DNA of 64,000 nucleotides from an uncultured Bacteroidales bacterium. Lineage in GTDB: Bacteria; Bacteroidota; Bacteroidia; Bacteroidales; UBA932. Location: positions 93,404-157,403 of the forward strand of contig CALUQB010000002.1 of NCBI GenBank assembly GCA_944322815.1. Direction: 5' to 3'. This document shows, one piece after another, positions 35,804 to 43,775 of this stretch; the first letter of the stretch is position 1; every line of letters starts with the position of its first letter. Under the pieces are notes generated by a model. It saw only the letters and a program-made list of their open reading frames with translations. It did no database searches and was not told the DNA's origin. The position numbers and the translations under genes were made by a program.

Positions 35804-37842
35804 TGAAAAGCTACGGGTTTATCCGCGTCGCCACCGCTGTTCCGGTCGTGAGGGTGGCCGATGTCGAGGCCAATACGGCGGAGATATGCCGGATGACGGG
35901 AGAGGCTGAGGCCAACGGTGCCTCTATCGTACTTTTCCCCGAGCTTTCCATCACCGGATATTCTTGCGGTGATCTTTTCGGCCAGCAGGCGCTCATTGAC
36001 GCGGCGGAAGCCGGTGTCAGAAAAATCCTTGAGTATACCAGAGGAAAATCGGCGGCAGTCATCGTCGGAGCCCCCGTAAGGTTCAGGGGAAGGCTGTACA
36101 ATTGTGCCGTCGTGCTCAAGAACGGCAATATCAAGGGCATTGTCCCTAAAATATGGCTTCCTACATACAACGAATTCTACGAAGGCAGGTGGTTCAGTTC
36201 CGGAAAGGACTTCATGTCCCCTTATGCCGGAACGACGGGAAGATTCCTGGCCAACGGAAAGGATACGGTCAGGGAAGGATGGTGTGCCGAAATTTCGTAT
36301 GCGGGATTCCGCTGCAACATATCGCCGAACATTATCTTCGAAACAGGGAAAGTTTCATTCGGAATAGAAATATGCGAAGACATGTGGACTCCGGTCCCTC
36401 CGTCTTCCTATCTGGCATTGGCCGGTGCCCAGCTTATATTGAATCCTTCCGCCAGCAACGACATCCTCTTCAAGCATGCCTACCGGAAAAGCCTTGTCAG
36501 CCAGCAGTCTGCCAGAACGGTGAGCGGCTATGTCTACTGTTCGTCCGGATTCGGGGAATCGACCCAGGATCTGGTCTATGGAGGAGCTTCCCTGATATAT
36601 GAAAACGGGACCCTGCTCTCCGAGAACCGACGGTTCGGAACGGAATCATCCATGAATTTCGCGGACCTGGATGTGGAAAGGCTCGATTCCGAAAGACAAA
36701 GAATGAACACATTCGCTTCCGTCACGCCTGACGGTACACCTGTGACTGCGTATGACCGTCTGTATTCCAGAGTGCCTCTGGGAAAAACTGCGGAAACTGA
36801 CTTCGTAAAGAAACTTTACAGACATATCGATGCACATCCGTTCGTTCCGGAAGGCAACAAGGAAGAAACAGATGCCCGCTGCAGGGAAATCATGGATATC
36901 CAGGTCGCGGGACTGGCGTCAAGGCTGGCCCATATCCAGTGCAGGACTGCCGTGATAGGCATATCAGGAGGGCTGGACAGTACGCTGGCCCTGCTTGTCA
37001 CCGCACTCGCCTTTGACAAACTCGGATGGGACAGGAAACGCATCACAGGCATCACCATGCCGGGATACGGCACTACGGACAGGACGCACGGGAATGCAGT
37101 GGACCTGATGGCGGCTCTGGGGGTAAGCAGCCGTGAAATCTCCATAGCTGCGGCATGCGACCTTCATTTCACCGACATAGGCCATGACAAAGGCATCCAT
37201 GATGTCACTTACGAAAATTCGCAGGCCAGGGAAAGGACGCAGATTCTGATGGATGTCGCAAACCAGACCGGCGGCATAGTGGTCGGCACGGGAGACCTCT
37301 CCGAACTTGCACTCGGCTGGGCTACCTACAACGGTGACCATATGTCCATGTACGGAGTGAATGCCAGCATCCCGAAGACACTCGTCCGCCATCTGGTAAG
37401 ATGGGCCGCCGAAAACCATTTCGATACGGTGGCATCGGTTACCGGACGGACCAAGAACACGAAGGATATTCTTCTGGACATAATAGACACCCCTATCAGT
37501 CCTGAACTGCTCCCGGCCGACGAACAGGGCCATATCAGCCAGAAAACGGAAGATATAGTAGGTCCGTATGAACTGCACGACTTCTTCCTGTATCATACTT
37601 TCAGGGCAGGTTATTCTCCGGAAAAGATCCTGTTCCTGGCATGCAAGGCATTCGAAGGGGCTTATGACGAAGACACCATAAGAAAATGGCTGAAGACCTT
37701 CGTCAGAAGATTCTTCAGCCAGCAATTCAAGCGGTCTTGTCTGCCGGACGGTCCTAAAGTGGGAAGCGTATCCCTGTCGCCGCGCGGAGACTGGCGCATG
37801 CCGTCAGACGCCAAGCCTGATCAGTTCCTCAAACAACTTTGA
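35803..37842 (+). CDS. nadE: Glutamine-dependent NAD+ synthetase
   Basis: NadE amidates nicotinic acid adenine dinucleotide to NAD+. The start is a GTG overlapping the preceding stop (TAGTG). The N-terminal nitrilase-like glutaminase has Glu in LFPELSITGYSCGD, Lys in IVPKIWLPTYNEFYE and Cys in GIEICEDMWTP. The synthetase domain has the P-loop AVIGISGGLDSTLALL. The 679-residue length is usual. Its last 39 bases overlap the end of the convergent purine phosphorylase gene. Confidence 0.96.
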   Translation: MKSYGFIRVATAVPVVRVADVEANTAEICRMTGEAEANGASIVLFPELSITGYSCGDLFGQQALIDAAEAGVRKILEYTRGKSAAVIVGAPVRFRGRLYNCAVVLKNGNIKGIVPKIWLPTYNEFYEGRWFSSGKDFMSPYAGTTGRFLANGKDTVREGWCAEISYAGFRCNISPNIIFETGKVSFGIEICEDMWTPVPPSSYLALAGAQLILNPSASNDILFKHAYRKSLVSQQSARTVSGYVYCSSGFGESTQDLVYGGASLIYENGTLLSENRRFGTESSMNFADLDVERLDSERQRMNTFASVTPDGTPVTAYDRLYSRVPLGKTAETDFVKKLYRHIDAHPFVPEGNKEETDARCREIMDIQVAGLASRLAHIQCRTAVIGISGGLDSTLALLVTALAFDKLGWDRKRITGITMPGYGTTDRTHGNAVDLMAALGVSSREISIAAACDLHFTDIGHDKGIHDVTYENSQARERTQILMDVANQTGGIVVGTGDLSELALGWATYNGDHMSMYGVNASIPKTLVRHLVRWAAENHFDTVASVTGRTKNTKDILLDIIDTPISPELLPADEQGHISQKTEDIVGPYELHDFFLYHTFRAGYSPEKILFLACKAFEGAYDEDTIRKWLKTFVRRFFSQQFKRSCLPDGPKVGSVSLSPRGDWRMPSDAKPDQFLKQL

Positions 37843-38652
37843 CATCTTGTCTGCAGCTGCATCCGCTGCCGCCACGACATCGTCTCCATTGTTTTCGTAA
37901 TCATCGGCATAGTCATCATGAGCCTCGTTCGTGATGACAGACATACCGAATACAGGTACAGATGCGTGACGCGCAGCTATCACCTCGGGTATTGTGGACA
38001 TTCCCACGGCATCGGCACCTATCAGACGGAAATATTTGTATTCGGACGGAGTCTCGTATGACGGACCGGTACCTGCCAGATATACGCCTTTTTTCACATC
38101 GATTCCCAATGATACGGCTATGGATTCGGCTGTTTTGATCAGTCCGGGATCATAAGGCCTGGTCATGTCAGGGAAACGGGGTCCGAACTCATCGAGATTC
38201 TGGCCTACAAGCGGATTCGGAAGAAGATTTATATGGTCCCTGATGATCATCAGGTCACCTACCTTGAAATCAAAATTAACACCCCCTGCCGCATTGGATA
38301 CGAACAGGCATCGTATTCCGAGCTTTATCATGACCCGTATCGGGAGTACGACGAGTTCCATTGGATAACCTTCATAATAGTGGAAACGGCCCTGCATGGC
38401 TATCACGGTCTTTCCTCCAAGCTTGCCGGTGATGAAATTACCCTTGTGGCCTATGGCCGTTGAAACCGGGAAGCCCGGTATCTCTCTGTACGGTATGACT
38501 ACAGCGTCCGAAATCTTGTCGGCAAGCTTGCCCAGACCGCTGCCAAGCACTATTCCCACTACAGGTTCCTGCTTGCCGATCCTGTCTCTGACATAGCCGG
38601 CGGCAGTATTGATTCTTTCCATCCTTTGATCCATATCTTTATGATTTATCAT
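37804..38652 (-). CDS. Purine-nucleoside phosphorylase
   Basis: The enzyme cleaves purine nucleosides with phosphate to base and ribose-1-phosphate. The family signatures are VVGIVLGSGLGKLAD, GHKGNFITGKLGGKTV, QGRFHYYEGYP, CLFVSNAAGGVN, GTGPSYETPSEYKYF and GADAVGMSTIPEVIAA, the trimeric PNP type. 282 residues. The ATG overlaps the upstream deaminase stop by 4 bases, so the two act as a purine-salvage operon. The 3' end overlaps nadE on the other strand by 39 bases. Confidence 0.95.
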   Translation of the reverse strand: MINHKDMDQRMERINTAAGYVRDRIGKQEPVVGIVLGSGLGKLADKISDAVVIPYREIPGFPVSTAIGHKGNFITGKLGGKTVIAMQGRFHYYEGYPMELVVLPIRVMIKLGIRCLFVSNAAGGVNFDFKVGDLMIIRDHINLLPNPLVGQNLDEFGPRFPDMTRPYDPGLIKTAESIAVSLGIDVKKGVYLAGTGPSYETPSEYKYFRLIGADAVGMSTIPEVIAARHASVPVFGMSVITNEAHDDYADDYENNGDDVVAAADAAADKMSKLFEELIRLGV

Positions 38653-39908
38653 TTGAGTTTCGAAAGTACTTTCGCGGCTTCCGCCAATATTTCATGCTCT
38701 CCCGGTACTGTCCTGTCACGCATCACGAATTTCCCGTCACAGATCACGGACGATACGGAATCGCTGTGCGCCGAATATATGAAATTCGCCATGAACGGAG
38801 CATCCGAAAGGAAAAAGCTGCTGCCTGTATCCACCAGGATGATATCAGCCAGACTTCCGCACCTCAGGATTCCCGAATCCAGCCCCAGAGCCTTGGCTCC
38901 GTTGGCGGTGGACATGGCGAACAGTTCTTCGAGAGGCATCGCAGCCGGGTCGTTCCTCCAGGCCTTCTGTACCAGTGCCGCGGTCTTCATGGCTTCCAGC
39001 AGGTCGAGATTGTTCGATGATGCGCAGCCGTCCGTACCTATGCACAGATTTACTCCGGCATCCCTCAATTCATTGTATGGGAAGCGGTATCCAGAAGCCA
39101 GTTTGAGATTCGAATTGATATTGTGGACACAACTCACTCCCTTTTCTGCCAGAATGCGTATATCGTCATCGTCCAGCCATAAAGTATGGGCGGCAATGAC
39201 ATCAGGTCCGAGGACACCGAGACTGTCCAGATATCTGACAGGACTCATCCCGTGAGCGGCCCTGCAGTCCGACACTTCCTTTTCGGTTTCGCAGAGATGG
39301 ATATTCAGTTTCAGTCCGTGGTCGGCGGCGAAACCTGCAGCCCACAGTATCTGCTGTTCGCTGACAGAATATACGGAATGGACCGCCACTGAAAAGCCTA
39401 TGGTCGCCGGCCACGAAAGGGAGGCTTCGTACACAGCTTCGCATTCGCGTCTCTGAAGACCGGACTTCACAGGGTCATAATGATCCAGATGGACATACGA
39501 AAGGACGGCCCTCAATCCCGACTCCTGCACGGCCTTTTCCGCCGCCGGAGCCATCCAGTACTGGTCCAGGAAAGTCGTCGTTCCGGTTTTTGCCATTTCC
39601 AGGCAGGCCACCTTCGTCGCCCAATAGATATATTCTTCGTCTATCTTTTCCTCTTCCGTCCATATCCTGTCTATCCATTCAGGGAAACAGATATCCTCAC
39701 CCACTCCCCTGAGCAGTGTCATGGCGGCATGCGTATGCATGTTCACCATACCGGGAAGCGCCGTTTTCCCGCTGCAATCCACGATTTCCACATCTTCCCC
39801 GACCTTTGCTTCCCCTGCCGGGGCAATATCCGAAATGATATTTCCCTTTATATGAATGTCGCAATTCCTGCCATCCGACATTACATTCCTTAACAGAATC
39901 CCGTCCAT
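38649..39908 (-). CDS. Amidohydrolase, S-adenosylhomocysteine / methylthioadenosine deaminase-like
   Basis: A cytosolic zinc amidohydrolase of the ATZ/TRZ/MtaD type. I start at MDGILLRNVMSDGRN (39908) because the longer frame would overlap the divergent ferredoxin gene. Metal ligands appear in MVNMHTHAAMTLLRG, NIHLCETEKE and AAHTLWLDDDD, and the second-shell Asp in CIGTDGCASSNNLDL. Relatives deaminate SAH, MTA or adenosine. Coupling to a purine phosphorylase supports a role in purine-nucleoside salvage; exact substrate inferred. Confidence 0.88.
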   Translation of the reverse strand: MDGILLRNVMSDGRNCDIHIKGNIISDIAPAGEAKVGEDVEIVDCSGKTALPGMVNMHTHAAMTLLRGVGEDICFPEWIDRIWTEEEKIDEEYIYWATKVACLEMAKTGTTTFLDQYWMAPAAEKAVQESGLRAVLSYVHLDHYDPVKSGLQRRECEAVYEASLSWPATIGFSVAVHSVYSVSEQQILWAAGFAADHGLKLNIHLCETEKEVSDCRAAHGMSPVRYLDSLGVLGPDVIAAHTLWLDDDDIRILAEKGVSCVHNINSNLKLASGYRFPYNELRDAGVNLCIGTDGCASSNNLDLLEAMKTAALVQKAWRNDPAAMPLEELFAMSTANGAKALGLDSGILRCGSLADIILVDTGSSFFLSDAPFMANFIYSAHSDSVSSVICDGKFVMRDRTVPGEHEILAEAAKVLSKLK

Positions 39909-39961
39909 AAAATGAAAACCGAATATTTTCGCTAATATAAACAAAAATTGAGCATTTTTTG

Positions 39962-39969
39962 TAAATTTG
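39962..39969 (+). promoter_or_regulatory. -7 box of the oxidoreductase operon
   Basis: TAAATTTG matches TAnnTTTG, 32 bases before the ferredoxin-subunit ATG. The nearest TTG is too close to count as a proper -33 box. Confidence 0.5.
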
Positions 39970-40000
39970 ACGCGATTATGAATTTTAAAAAAGGATCGAA

Positions 40001-40219
40001 ATGGCATTCAAAGGGACTATAGAAATTGATACTCAGAAGTGCAAAGGCTGCGCTGTCTGTATCGAGAACTGCCCGGCCAAATGCATACGGCTCTCAAAAT
40101 CCGTTAACAGCAAGGGATACCGCTATGCAGAACTGGCAAACGACGGGTGCGTAGGTTGCGCAAGTTGTGCGACAGTGTGTCCGGATTCGGTGATTACTGT
40201 ATACAGAGTTAAAATTTAA
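40001..40219 (+). CDS. 2-oxoacid:ferredoxin oxidoreductase, ferredoxin-like (delta) subunit
   Basis: A 72-residue double [4Fe-4S] protein: the cluster motifs CKGCAVCIENCPAKC and CVGCASCATVCPDS each have CxxCxxCxxxCP spacing. It passes electrons from the thiamine enzyme to ferredoxin. It is the first gene of a four-subunit operon, 6 bases upstream of the alpha subunit. Confidence 0.92.
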   Translation: MAFKGTIEIDTQKCKGCAVCIENCPAKCIRLSKSVNSKGYRYAELANDGCVGCASCATVCPDSVITVYRVKI

Positions 40220-40224
40220 GAGTT

Positions 40225-41307
40225 ATGGCGGAAAAGATATTGATGAAAGGAAACGAAGCGATAGCATTTTCTGCTATACGCAATGGCGTGGACGGCTATT
40301 TCGGCTACCCTATCACGCCGCAGTCCGAAGTGATGGAGACTCTGATGAAGGAAAAGCCATGGGAAACTACCGGAATGGTAGTACTCCAGGCGGAAAGCGA
40401 GTTGTCTTCCATCAATATGGTCTATGGGGGCGCAAGCTGCGGAAAGAAAGTGATGACTTCTTCCAGCAGTCCCGGCATCAGTCTCATGTGCGAAGGCATC
40501 AGCTATATCGCAGGAGCCGAGCTTCCTTGCGTCATAGTGGATGTGATGCGCGGAGGTCCGGGTCTCGGTACCATACAGCCAAGCCAGAGTGACTATTTCC
40601 AGACAGTGAAAGGCGGCGGGCACGGAGACTACCACAGCATTGTGATAGCTCCGGCATCGGCCCAGGACATGTACGATTTCGTGGACTGGGGATTCGAGCT
40701 GGCGTTCAAGTACAGGACTCCGGTGATAGTATTGGCCGATGGCATCATCGGCCAGCTCATGGAAAAGGTAGAGCTTCATCCGATGAAACCGAGACGCACT
40801 GCCGAAGAAATCCTCAGGGACGCTCCATGGGCTACGACAGGAAAGACTCCGGGCAGGGACAGGAATGTCATCACGTCCCTGTCGCTGGATGCGAATACTC
40901 AGGAAGAATTCAACAGGAAACTCCTCGCCAAATACAAGGCCATAGAGGCGAATGAAGTAAAGTACGCTGAGTATCTCACTGATGATGCGGAATATGTATT
41001 CGTGGCATTCGGCTGTTCATCAAGAATCTGCGAAGCCGCTGTCGACATACTCAGGGAAGAGGGCATAAAGGCTGGCCTGATCAGGCCAATAACCCTGTAT
41101 CCTTTCCCTGAAAAGGAAATCAGCAGGCTTGCCGGACAGGCAAAGAGCATGATGAGCATCGAACTCAGCCTGGGACAAATGGTCGAAGATGTCAGACTGG
41201 CCGCCAACGGACAATGCCCTGTGGGATTCTACGGAAGACAGGGAGGAAACATTTACACTCCTGAAGAGATAGTGGAGGAATTCAAGAAATTCAACAAATT
41301 AAGCTGA
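40225..41307 (+). CDS. vorB: 2-oxoacid:ferredoxin oxidoreductase, alpha subunit (VorB-like)
   Basis: This subunit carries the pyrimidine-binding half of the thiamine site in a CoA-acylating oxidative decarboxylase. Motifs: GYPITPQSEVMETL, VLQAESELSSINMVYGGAS, SSSPGISLMCEGISY and DVMRGGPGLGTIQPSQSDYF. The separate alpha, beta, gamma and delta genes identify the VOR/KOR four-subunit class; the substrate (branched 2-oxoacids or 2-oxoglutarate) is not decided by sequence alone. The C-terminal domain holds the transketolase-like RPITLYPFPEKEI. 360 residues. Confidence 0.9.
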   Translation: MAEKILMKGNEAIAFSAIRNGVDGYFGYPITPQSEVMETLMKEKPWETTGMVVLQAESELSSINMVYGGASCGKKVMTSSSSPGISLMCEGISYIAGAELPCVIVDVMRGGPGLGTIQPSQSDYFQTVKGGGHGDYHSIVIAPASAQDMYDFVDWGFELAFKYRTPVIVLADGIIGQLMEKVELHPMKPRRTAEEILRDAPWATTGKTPGRDRNVITSLSLDANTQEEFNRKLLAKYKAIEANEVKYAEYLTDDAEYVFVAFGCSSRICEAAVDILREEGIKAGLIRPITLYPFPEKEISRLAGQAKSMMSIELSLGQMVEDVRLAANGQCPVGFYGRQGGNIYTPEEIVEEFKKFNKLS

Positions 41308-41311
41308 CATC

Positions 41312-42079
41312 ATGGAGAATTTGGATATAAAGAGACCGGAAAACATAGTGTACAGGAAACCGGCACTGCTTACTGACAACATCATGCACTACTGTCCGGG
41401 CTGCTCGCACGGGACAGTGCACAAACTCATAGCCGAAGTCATAGAGGAAATGGGGATACAGGACCAGACCGTAGGCATCAGTCCTGTCGGCTGCTCCGTA
41501 TTCGCATACAACTACATCGACATCGACTGGCAGGAGGCGGCACACGGACGTGCACCTGCCTTGGCTACTGCTACCAAACGTCTGTGCCCGGAGAAGTACG
41601 TGTTCACTTATCAGGGCGATGGTGACCTGGCATCCATAGGTACTGCCGAAATCATCCATGCCTGCAGCCGCGGTGAAAACATAGTCGTGATATTCATAAA
41701 CAACGGAATATACGGTATGACAGGCGGGCAGATGGCTCCGACTACTCTTCTGGGCATGAAAACATCCACCACTCCGTACGGAAGGGATCCCAAGCTGAAC
41801 GGATTCCCTCTGAAAATCACGGAGATGCTGGCGGCTCTCGACGGTACGGCCTATATCACCAGGCAGTCTGTCCATACGGCAGCAGCGGCCCGCAAGGCCA
41901 AGAATGCGATCAGGAAAGGGTTCGAATACAGCGCTAAGAATATCGGATTGTCATTCATAGAGATAGTGTCGACATGCAATTCCGGATGGAAGCTTTCCCC
42001 TGTGGAGGCTAACAAATGGATGGAGGAGCATATGTTCGCCAAGTATCCCGTTGGTGACATCAAGGATGTCCTGAAGTAA
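41312..42079 (+). CDS. 2-oxoacid:ferredoxin oxidoreductase, beta (thiamine-binding) subunit
   Basis: A 255-residue subunit binding thiamine diphosphate and Mg through GDGDLASIGTAEIIHACSRG followed by NNGIYGMTGGQMAPTTLLG. HYCPGCSHGTVHKLIAE near the N-terminus is the conserved beta-subunit motif. It starts 5 bases after the alpha gene. Unlike the alpha-beta junction, 213 bases separate it from the gamma gene, filled by the tandem element described at 42080-42290. Confidence 0.93.
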   Translation: MENLDIKRPENIVYRKPALLTDNIMHYCPGCSHGTVHKLIAEVIEEMGIQDQTVGISPVGCSVFAYNYIDIDWQEAAHGRAPALATATKRLCPEKYVFTYQGDGDLASIGTAEIIHACSRGENIVVIFINNGIYGMTGGQMAPTTLLGMKTSTTPYGRDPKLNGFPLKITEMLAALDGTAYITRQSVHTAAAARKAKNAIRKGFEYSAKNIGLSFIEIVSTCNSGWKLSPVEANKWMEEHMFAKYPVGDIKDVLK

Positions 42080-42290
42080 GACAAGCGACGAATACCGGAG
42101 CTTACTGGTGTAAGTGAGGATATGAGGAGGCGCAGTCTGACGATGAAATCGGATAAAGGAAAATAAAAATTTTTGAGTTATTTTGTGCGAGAGCGAGGCG
42201 GACGAATGACGAGCGCCGCAGTTTACTTCCGTAAATGAGGACGCGAGGATATGATGTCCAACGAAGCTATCGCGAAAAAGAAACAAAAAT
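42080..42290 (+). repeat. Degenerate tandem element between beta and gamma subunit genes
   Basis: Two diverged copies follow each other, roughly 42080-42167 and 42186-42290. Shared blocks in the same order are a GACGAAT-type block, a small hairpin (CTTAC-TGGT-GTAAG in the first; TTTAC-TTCC-GTAAA in the second), TGAGGAYATGAGG or TGAGGACGCGAGGATATG, and a purine-rich end (AAGGAAAATAAAAA; AAGAAACAAAAAT). The second copy ends at the gamma start codon, so it supplies that gene's leader. No ORF of note. It looks like an extragenic palindromic-type repeat that invaded the operon. Confidence 0.5.
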
Positions 42291-42292
42291 AT

Positions 42293-42847
42293 ATGAAGGA
42301 AGAAATTATTATAGCAGGCTTCGGCGGCCAGGGCGTACTTTCAATGGGAAAAATCATGGCGTATTCGGCTATCATGCAGGATTTGGAAGTGACTTGGATG
42401 CCTTCGTATGGTCCGGAGATGAGGGGTGGTACGGCGAATGTATGTGTGATAATAAGCGATAAGAAGATAAGTTCGCCGATTATCACGAAATATGATACGG
42501 CCATCATTTTGAACCAGCAGTCTTTGGACAAGTTTGAGGAAAGGGTGAAACCTGGAGGACTTTTGATTTATGATCCGAGCGGAATCACGAGGGAACCTGT
42601 GAGGAAGGATATCAAGGTGTGCTCGATAGATGCCATAGAGGTGGCTGCGGAAGTGGGCAATGCCAAAGTGTATAACATGGCGGTACTCGGAGCTTATCTG
42701 AAGATGAAAGAATCGCTGAAGATGGAGAATGTGGTCAAGGGGCTGGAAAAGTCCATCCCGGCGAGATACAGCGATCTGATCCAGAAAAACAGGGAAGCAA
42801 TAGAAAAAGGTATGGAAAGGGTGAAAATCCTTTCTGAAAGCAAATAA
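42293..42847 (+). CDS. 2-oxoacid:acceptor oxidoreductase, gamma subunit
   Basis: A 184-residue subunit beginning MKEEIIIAGFGGQGVLSMGK; an earlier in-frame ATG at 42251 lies inside the tandem repeat and would add 14 unconserved residues. GGQGV and TWMPSYGPEMRGGTANVCV are gamma-subunit (POR_N-accessory) motifs involved in CoA binding. With the ferredoxin, alpha and beta genes it completes the enzyme. Confidence 0.92.
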   Translation: MKEEIIIAGFGGQGVLSMGKIMAYSAIMQDLEVTWMPSYGPEMRGGTANVCVIISDKKISSPIITKYDTAIILNQQSLDKFEERVKPGGLLIYDPSGITREPVRKDIKVCSIDAIEVAAEVGNAKVYNMAVLGAYLKMKESLKMENVVKGLEKSIPARYSDLIQKNREAIEKGMERVKILSESK

Positions 42848-42852
42848 CCTTA

Positions 42853-42882
42853 TTGTTATTTTACAAAGTTTTTCTAACTTTG
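42853..42882 (+). promoter_or_regulatory. Promoter of the coiled-coil-zapA unit
   Basis: TTG (42853-42855), 19-base spacer, TAACTTTG (42875-42882): a full consensus match, 28 bases before the ATG at 42910. It may also transcribe the 6S RNA candidate downstream of zapA. Confidence 0.7.
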
Positions 42883-42909
42883 CTCAGTATTTTTGCATAA
42901 AACCTTAGT

Positions 42910-43179
42910 ATGCGCGAAGATATCTGGAATGACATCTACACCCTCATTTCTCTGTATGAGAAAGCTGAAAGGGACTGCGATACGGCCAGAAAGGAACTTC
43001 GGCAGAAAGAGGAAAGACTGGAAGAATACAAGGAGCAGATCAAAGAGTTGGAAAAAAAGATAGATAACTTGAGGCTCAGGAACGCTTTTCTTTCGGCGTC
43101 GGGAGACGGTGAGGCGAAAGAGAAGATAGACAGACTGATCAGGGAAATAGACAAATGTATCGCTTTGCTTGAAGGGTGA
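42910..43179 (+). CDS. Small coiled-coil protein upstream of zapA
   Basis: An 89-residue, strongly charged helical protein. About residues 12-55 form a heptad-rich coiled coil (LISLYEKAERDCDTARKELR and a second KEQIKELEKKIDNLRLR block). A short C-terminal helix (IDRLIREIDKCIALLEG) follows. It is one base from the zapA start and clearly co-transcribed, so it may act with ZapA at the division ring. No named family is recognised with certainty. Confidence 0.75.
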   Translation: MREDIWNDIYTLISLYEKAERDCDTARKELRQKEERLEEYKEQIKELEKKIDNLRLRNAFLSASGDGEAKEKIDRLIREIDKCIALLEG

Positions 43180-43180
43180 C

Positions 43181-43474
43181 ATGGGACAGAGGATAACAAT
43201 AAAGATTTTGGACAGGAAGTTCACCCTTGAGGCGGAGAGTCCTGAAAAGGAACATGATATCAGAGTGGCTGCAGAAAATGTGGACAGGAAATATCTGGAT
43301 TACCTGAAAACGTTTCCCGGAAAGACATCTGACGAGATACTTTCCTTTGTGGCACTGAACAGTTTCATCAGGATAGCGGAACTGGAAAAGACTATAGAGG
43401 AGATGAGAAAAGGTGAAGATGATCTTCAGGCGAGACTCAGAAGTTATCTTGGAAATATTGAAAAGAAATTATAG
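43181..43474 (+). CDS. zapA: Cell division protein ZapA
   Basis: ZapA promotes FtsZ filament bundling at midcell. It is 97 residues from the ATG at 43181; the TTG 12 bases earlier is ignored. MGQRITIKILDRKFTLEAES is the ZapA N-terminal strand region, IRVAAENVDRKYLDYL its dimerisation helix start, and ELEKTIEEMRKGEDDLQARL the C-terminal coiled coil. The stop codon overlaps the 5' strand of the 6S RNA candidate. Confidence 0.9.
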   Translation: MGQRITIKILDRKFTLEAESPEKEHDIRVAAENVDRKYLDYLKTFPGKTSDEILSFVALNSFIRIAELEKTIEEMRKGEDDLQARLRSYLGNIEKKL

Positions 43475-43663
43475 CCGTCAGCTACTTATTTGCTGAAATC
43501 TACAATTGTACAAAGTAACCGAGTACACTCGAATGGGGATGACGGACCTAGGTGACCCGCAAGGGGATTCCGCTTCGGCGGGACGGAGGATATCAGAACC
43601 ACTTTTCGGAACTCAAATCTTATTTTTATAGGATTTTCTGAAATTTTGGCTGACGGCTTTTTT
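43474..43663 (+). ncRNA. ssrS: 6S RNA candidate between zapA and rny
   Basis: GCCGTCAGC (43474-43482) pairs perfectly with GCTGACGGC (43649-43657), closing a ~190-nt molecule whose 3' strand runs straight into six T. A long terminal stem, imperfect inner helices (GAAATC with GATTTTC), and a GC-rich apical hairpin (CCCGC-AAGGGGATTCCGCTTCG-GCGGG) fit the rod-and-bubble form of 6S RNA. The position just downstream of zapA is the same as ssrS in Enterobacteria. The length is close to the 184 nt of E. coli 6S. Sequence similarity was not tested. Confidence 0.7.
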
Positions 43664-43670
43664 AAAATTC

Positions 43671-43708
43671 CGACAGGTCGGCTTCGAAGGCTGGCCTGTC
43701 GTTTTTTT
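43671..43708 (+). terminator. Second terminator before rny
   Basis: CGACAGG (43671-43677) pairs with CCTGTCG (43695-43701), extended by a G-U pair, followed by seven T. It lies just 3' of the 6S candidate's own T run and insulates rny from upstream transcription. Confidence 0.8.
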
Positions 43709-43775
43709 ATTATCCGGCAGAGCCTGCGCGGAAAACGGAAACATTGTGTAACATTTTATTATTATATAACAAACT

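Noticed and set aside
42080-42290. Two-unit repeat as a CRISPR fragment
   Set aside because: Only two diverged copies of ~100 bases, no short constant repeats with unique spacers, and no cas gene in the window.
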